This document shows, piece after piece, positions 58,999-64,000 of a stretch of DNA of 64,000 nucleotides; position 1 is the stretch's first letter, and the number at the start of each line of letters is the position of its first letter. The notes under the pieces were generated by a model, which saw only the letters and a program-made list of their open reading frames with translations, did no database searches and was not told the DNA's origin. A program made the translations under genes and the position numbers. Source of the stretch: Adineta steineri (lineage: Eukaryota > Rotifera > Eurotatoria > Adinetida > Adinetidae); assembly GCA_905250115.1 (NCBI GenBank), contig CAJNOI010000077.1, forward strand, positions 379,684 to 443,683, in the 5' to 3' direction.

Positions 58999-61900
58999 AT
59001 GAGAGACGATATAATGTTAGATGATTTTCGTATTGAGTGGATTTGTCGACGAACATGTCAAATGCTTAATGTTGATAGGTCTATATTTGTTGATATGTTA
59101 GAACGAAATAATGGTTTTAATGAAGATTTAATTGATAAATTTCTTAATATGAATACAGCTTTACATGAAAGATCATATGCATTACTATTTCATCGTGAAG
59201 ATTCAACACGAAAAGTTTGGCAAATGATTGATTCTATTGATGAAGAAGAAGATTTTGATGAGGTATCCAAAATCTAAAAATAAGAATAAATAATTTAATA
59301 ACAATTATAGTTTGATAATGATGATGATGATGATGAAAACGATCAACAATTTATTTTAACTATCAATGAACCAATCGATGCCGAAACTGAATATCCAAGT
59401 ATATATTTCGCAATAATAAATATCAATAAGACTTGTTTCTATGTTGATACTAAATTTGAGACTTACAGAAAAAGATCAAATTACTTTGTATCGAATTGTT
59501 TTTGACCATGGTCTAATTAGACATCAGAAATGTTTCTTTTTGTTATAATACATTAGATTCTAATAAATTAATAAGTAAAAATATTTACTTATTCTAGTTG
59601 ATTATGTATTTAATAATGCTCGTTTATCAACTGGTGATATAATAGATTCAATGTATGAAAATGTTCGAAATATTCAACGTCTTCTAGTTATTAATCAATA
59701 TGATAATAAACATTATTATTTTCAATTAAAATCTTTTCATGAAGCACGTCTTTATTGTGAATATCAACATTATCACAATTTAACAAAGAAAATATTTATT
59801 TATTTTATTCGAACTGATATTAATCAATATTTAATTCAATCATCAACATATGATGAAATGAATTTATTGATGAATGAAAATTTAATCTATGGAATTATTC
59901 CTGAAGAACAACCACTTGAATCTCTTAGTGAAATTTTATCATTAATCTATAAGAATTTATTACCACCAATTAATGATCCATCATTAAAATGTAAAATATA
60001 TTTTAATGATTTTTTTTTATTGTTATTAAAAGAATATCTATTCTAGTATCTTCATCTATTGTTGAAGAAACATCTGAACGTGATCAATTACGTTTAAGTT
60101 TAAATCGTTTTCATTTACAAATACAATCAACATTACGACAAATGCAAGGTGAATTTCATTTAATGATTTCAAATAAAAATTTATTTATAAATGGAGAAGA
60201 AACAGAAGAAGAATATATTGAAAATCTTGAATATCTTGTTTATGATTGGGAAGCCATTTTACATGAAGAAATGAATAATGAATTAAATAAACGAATCTTA
60301 AATACAAATCCTCTTGATGAATTAGAATTTTGGCATGAAAGATCAATTCGAATAACTTCAATTTTAGAACAAATGAAAAAAGGTTTATTGTTCAATTTTT
60401 TCCTTCTTCTCTTTATCTTTACTCTATATAATTTTCAGATGATATTATGAGAATTATTCATATTTTAACAGATCTTGATAGTCCTTCAATAGTAGGATTT
60501 AATAATATAAAATTACAATTACAAAATTATTTATTAGAAGCTACAGATAATTATAAATTTTTATCAACAATTGAACGGCATTTAAAAACATTACAAATGG
60601 CTAAATCATTTCAAATAGTTAGCAATATGTTACCTAATTTAATGCAAGGTTTAAAAACCATTTGGTTAGTAAATTAAGAGGGTGTGGNNNNNNNNNNNNN
60701 NNNNNNNNNNNNNNNNNNNNNNNNNNNNNNNNNNNNNNNNNNNNNNNNNNNNNNNNNNNNNNNNNNNNNNNNNNNNNNNNNNNNNNNTTTTTTTAGGACT
60801 ATGTCAAAATATTATAATAAAGATGAACGATTTGTGCCATTGATGGAAAAAATAGCTAATGAAATTATTAATCGTGTTCGACAAACTATAGATATAAAAA
60901 CTTTATTTACATTATATACATTAAATGAAGTTCGAGATGTTTGTTATCAAGCTAAACAATTATTACTTCAATGGAAATTTGAATATCAAAATATACGCAC
61001 AAAACTTGAAAATGATAAACGTGGTTTTTTAACATGGAATTTTGATTATCGTATACTTTTTGATAAAACAGATTATATGTCACAAATATGTGATGATTTA
61101 ATACAAATGTCATCAAATTTAAATGAATTTTATGATATATTTGATTCAAAAATGAAAGCTGTTACAGGTGAAGAACAATTAGTTGATCGTGTACTTGAAC
61201 ATGTAAAAGATTTAAAAAAATCTTTTCTTTCATGTCATTTTGATATATTTAATCGAGAAAATATACAACAATGGCATTCATTTATTGATGAATTTAAACA
61301 TCATTCATCTATTATTGAACAAGAAGCGAAAATTTTTATACGTACATCTTTTACTCAACTTCGTTCAGCTGAAACTGCACTTGATATGCTTATGAAATTT
61401 CAAAAAATTGATACAACTTACGTTTTAGCACATGAAATAATTCGACAATTTACTGCTATTCTTTTACAATATTGTAAAGAAATTGATGGAATTTATGATC
61501 TTTTTATTAAATATAAAAATAATCCACCAATCTGCAAAGTAAATATTTTGAGGATAGATGTTCCTTCAATTGTATCTACATTCACCCAGACCCATTCAAA
61601 ATTGTATGCGATATTCTAAGTTTTTGATTATTTAGGGTTTTCCACCTATTTCTGGTGCTATTCAATGGGCTCGTTTCTTATTTACACGTATAAAATTACC
61701 TATGATTAAATTTCGTACTATCGATCAATTACTTCAATCAGAACAAGGCATATCTGCAAAGCATCGTTTTATTGAAGTTGGTACTATACTTAAAGAATAT
61801 GAAGAAGAATTATATACTAAATGGCTTGATAATATTACTAAAATTTTGCCGATCTATCTCAGACAAAATTTACTTATTGATGCTGAACAACGTTCAGATC

Positions 61901-64000
61901 TATTTCTTAATAATAGTATTCAAGTTATTCCCAATAGTTCTATTTATCAGCTACCGCTTCATGTCATTAAAAAAGATATAAATCATATGTCAATATCAAA
62001 TGATTCAACACGTTCAATAGCAAATAAATTTAAATTATATAAAGAAAAATGTTATTTATTTCAATATGTATTTGATCCAATAGATAAAAAGAAAAAAATT
62101 GAAATAAAATATTTAATAAATTATAATTCAAATTTAAAAGAATCCTTAATTGAAACATTTTATTTGAAAAAATTTGGATTTAATTTACCTGAATCAATTA
62201 TTCAAACAACTTTACAATATTCAAAATTTGAACAACTATCAAATGAACTTCATATAATGCTTGAAGATTATCATTTAACTATTGCATCACTTGATACAAA
62301 TGAAGTTTCTCTTCTTCAAACATATCTTGGTCAAATACAACAAACAATTAAACCAGGAACATCAAGAATATCATTCGGTGAAATAGGTACAATTGATTAC
62401 GTACATGAATGTAAAAAACAATTAGAACAATTACATTCAATTCTTAATCAAATACGAAAAATTTCATCCGATATTCATGAACATCTTGAAAGTTTTCGTC
62501 TTTGTGTTATTGATCCAATTGTACCGCGACATGATAGTGGTAAGATACAATGATTTATATACACTTCGAATAATGTGAGAGGGTGTGGGTGTGGGCGGGC
62601 GTGGATGTGGGTACGATATCTATATATGATACCCTCATCCACACCCATCTAAAAGACTTTCGCTGTTGGAGAAATTCGGGTAAGACCGATTCAACACATT
62701 CTATTGCATATAATGAATTTCATTCGTCATGATATTCCTAGGGGGAAACAGCGGACTTCAGTAGACTTCGACAGACTTCAAAAGATTTCAGATGACTTCT
62801 ATAGACTTCAAAAGACTACAAGAGACTTCAATGGACTTCACAGATTTCAAAAGACTCCATATGACTTCAAAGACGTCAAGAGATTTCAAAGACTTCAAAA
62901 AACTTTCAAGACTTCATGAGACTTTATGTATGAAGTCTCTGTTGTTTCCCCCTTGTGATATCCTTTACATTGTTTCTTTGTGCTTGACCTTATAGTTTGA
63001 AAAGTATAAAATATTTAGGAAATTTATTTACTTGCCGAGAATATTTTGAATATCTTGATATTAAACGTAAAGAAATTATATCAAGTTTAAAACGACGTTA
63101 TGAACTTTTTGGTCCATTATTAACCAAAATTGAATCATTAGTATTTGGTACCAATACTGGTAAACATAAAAATAGTAAGTAGAATATTTATTTTTTTATC
63201 TATATAAAATTTTATCTATTACAGTGCATTCATTTTATACATATTGGGAACATGAAATATTTACTTCTCTAGTTGAATTAGTTATTCGTAATCTATGTCA
63301 ATTCTATGAGAATATTTTCGGTAGTTCATCACATTTTATTGTTGATGTAATACTTGTTCCACCACGTATTAAACTTCAGCCATCACTGGAAGAAATTGTT
63401 AATTCTATTCGACGTAGTGCTTATGGAATCAGTGAATTACCAAAGCATTTCAATCGTTGGTTACATGGATCGTGTATCTCATGTCCATCACCACCATTAC
63501 TTGATGAAGAAATTGAATTACCAGATTTTACTTTTGATAATGATGTTAAACAACATCCTGATATTGTAAGTTGATAATATGTTTAAACAAAAAATATATT
63601 TCTTTTCAAGATTTCAACATTGAAACCTGTTCGAGGCTATGCATCTGGATTAGTTACTGCTATTAATCGAACTCTAACGAAATTATTAACTTATAATGAT
63701 TTATGGAAAAATGATAAGCAAAAATATACGAATCAATTTGCTTTAAAATCTCATACATATTCTGATTATGATGAAATAATGACTATATTCTCAAAATTTG
63801 ATCAAAGTTTTGATCAATTTATTGTTAATAAAAATATCTATTCAATACAATTATCCTTTAAACAATTTCATCAAGCATTAAAATATCATTGTAAAGATTG
63901 GATATATCATTATGGACAACATTTATATACAAAAATGTCGAAAAAACTTCGAGAAATCAATGAAATTTTAACGAATTTATCTGAAGGACTTCATCATGAT
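58999..64000 (+). CDS. Axonemal dynein heavy chain, N-terminal tail (partial)
   Basis: 5' part of a ciliary dynein heavy chain; the gene continues beyond the window. Exons: 58999-59262, 59311-59398, 59469-59510, 59598-59990, 60047-60382, 60439-60664, 60797-61538, 61636-62539, 63019-63174, 63225-63565 and 63611 onward, all phase-consistent. Family hallmarks of the DHC_N1 tail: IWTMSKYYNKDERFVPLM (joined across the gap intron), WNFDYRILFDKTDYM, YDIFDSKMKAVTGEEQ, RSAETALDML, PPISGAIQWARFLF. The start is the ATG at 58999 followed by LDDFRIEW, similar to dynein N-termini. Which DNAH paralogue this is cannot be settled by eye (DNAH10-like is a guess). The exon 8/9 junction needs the acceptor at 63017-63018, not the nearer TATAG at 62995, to keep phase. 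One intron holds a 100-N gap and one holds a palindrome and a MITE. Confidence 0.92.
60678..60687. repeat. Telomere-like G-arm truncated by an assembly gap
   Basis: GAGGGTGTGG, identical to the start of palindromes 5 and 18, runs directly into the N gap. A palindrome probably lies unresolved in this dynein intron. Confidence 0.55.
60688..60787. other. Assembly gap, 100 N
   Basis: Exactly 100 N, the conventional length for a gap of unknown size, entirely within the intron between dynein exons 6 and 7. Both flanking exons join in phase, so no coding sequence need be missing. Confidence 0.98.
62577..62651. repeat. Telomere-like palindrome 18 (intronic)
   Basis: A G-arm with AGAGGG, TGTGGG repeats and GGCGGGCGTGGATGTGGG (62577-62612), spacer CGATATCTATATATGA, then TACCCTCATCCACACCCATC. 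In dynein intron 8. Confidence 0.85.
62741..62952. mobile_element. MITE-like element filled with a GACTTCA minisatellite
   Basis: Ends are GGGGGAAACA (62741-62750) and its exact complement TGTTTCCCCC (62943-62952), each followed inward by GACTTCA within 13 bases. The interior consists of about 20 degenerate copies of an 8-12 base GACTTCAAA unit. It occupies dynein intron 8, 90 bp after palindrome 18. Short frames across it are artefacts of the repeat. TGATAT occurs on both flanks a few bases out; a duplication is uncertain. Confidence 0.65.

Noticed and set aside
62704-62995. Short open frames rich in Phe, Gln and Lys within dynein intron 8
   Set aside because: They are translations of the GACTTCA tandem repeat.

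Overview
The window is a very AT-rich animal nuclear segment. Its genes are split by many short GT-AG introns (about 45-100 nt, with some longer ones), and the gene content points to a bdelloid rotifer of the Rotaria/Adineta kind. The clues are: expanded families of arginine-specific ADP-ribosyltransferase (ART) and NHL-propeller genes; many interstitial tracts of TGTGGG, the hexamer I recall being reported for bdelloid telomeres; and a near-copy of the rotifer spliced leader in front of one intronless gene. I recognised genes by reading translations and checking that splice phases join. No database was searched.

Layout. 0.9-3.2 kb: a minus-strand, ten-exon PHM-type copper monooxygenase with all six copper ligands but one in-frame stop. 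4.7-50.7 kb: a plus-strand cluster of nine NHL beta-propeller exons. Each has the same phase-1 acceptor. The upstream modules differ: ART in five genes (4.7, 12.1, 23.1, 31.9 and 48.3 kb), B-box plus coiled coil in two (36.9 and 39.6 kb), a transmembrane stalk in one (43.5 kb), and none found in one (17.2 kb). A cytochrome P450 (9.5 kb) and an SL-tagged RBBP9-like hydrolase (29.2 kb) sit inside the cluster. 52.3-64 kb is more ordinary: an ANKUB1 orthologue, a minus-strand three-LIM protein, a complete cytosolic seryl-tRNA synthetase, and the 5' part of an axonemal dynein heavy chain that runs off the end and contains a 100-N assembly gap.

Spread through intergenic DNA and introns are about 18 short palindromes whose left arm is TGTGGG-like and whose right arm is CCCACA-like, always in that order. 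Four MITE or foldback elements were also found; two of them can be checked against an empty paralogous site inside the window.

Main biological theme: a locally duplicating family in which one propeller exon is joined, through an intron of constant phase, to alternative N-terminal effector or binding modules. One ART copy has lost both catalytic glutamates and one NHL copy has lost its partner exon. The propeller is presumably a binding platform and the ART module would modify bound partners using NAD; that functional reading is inference.
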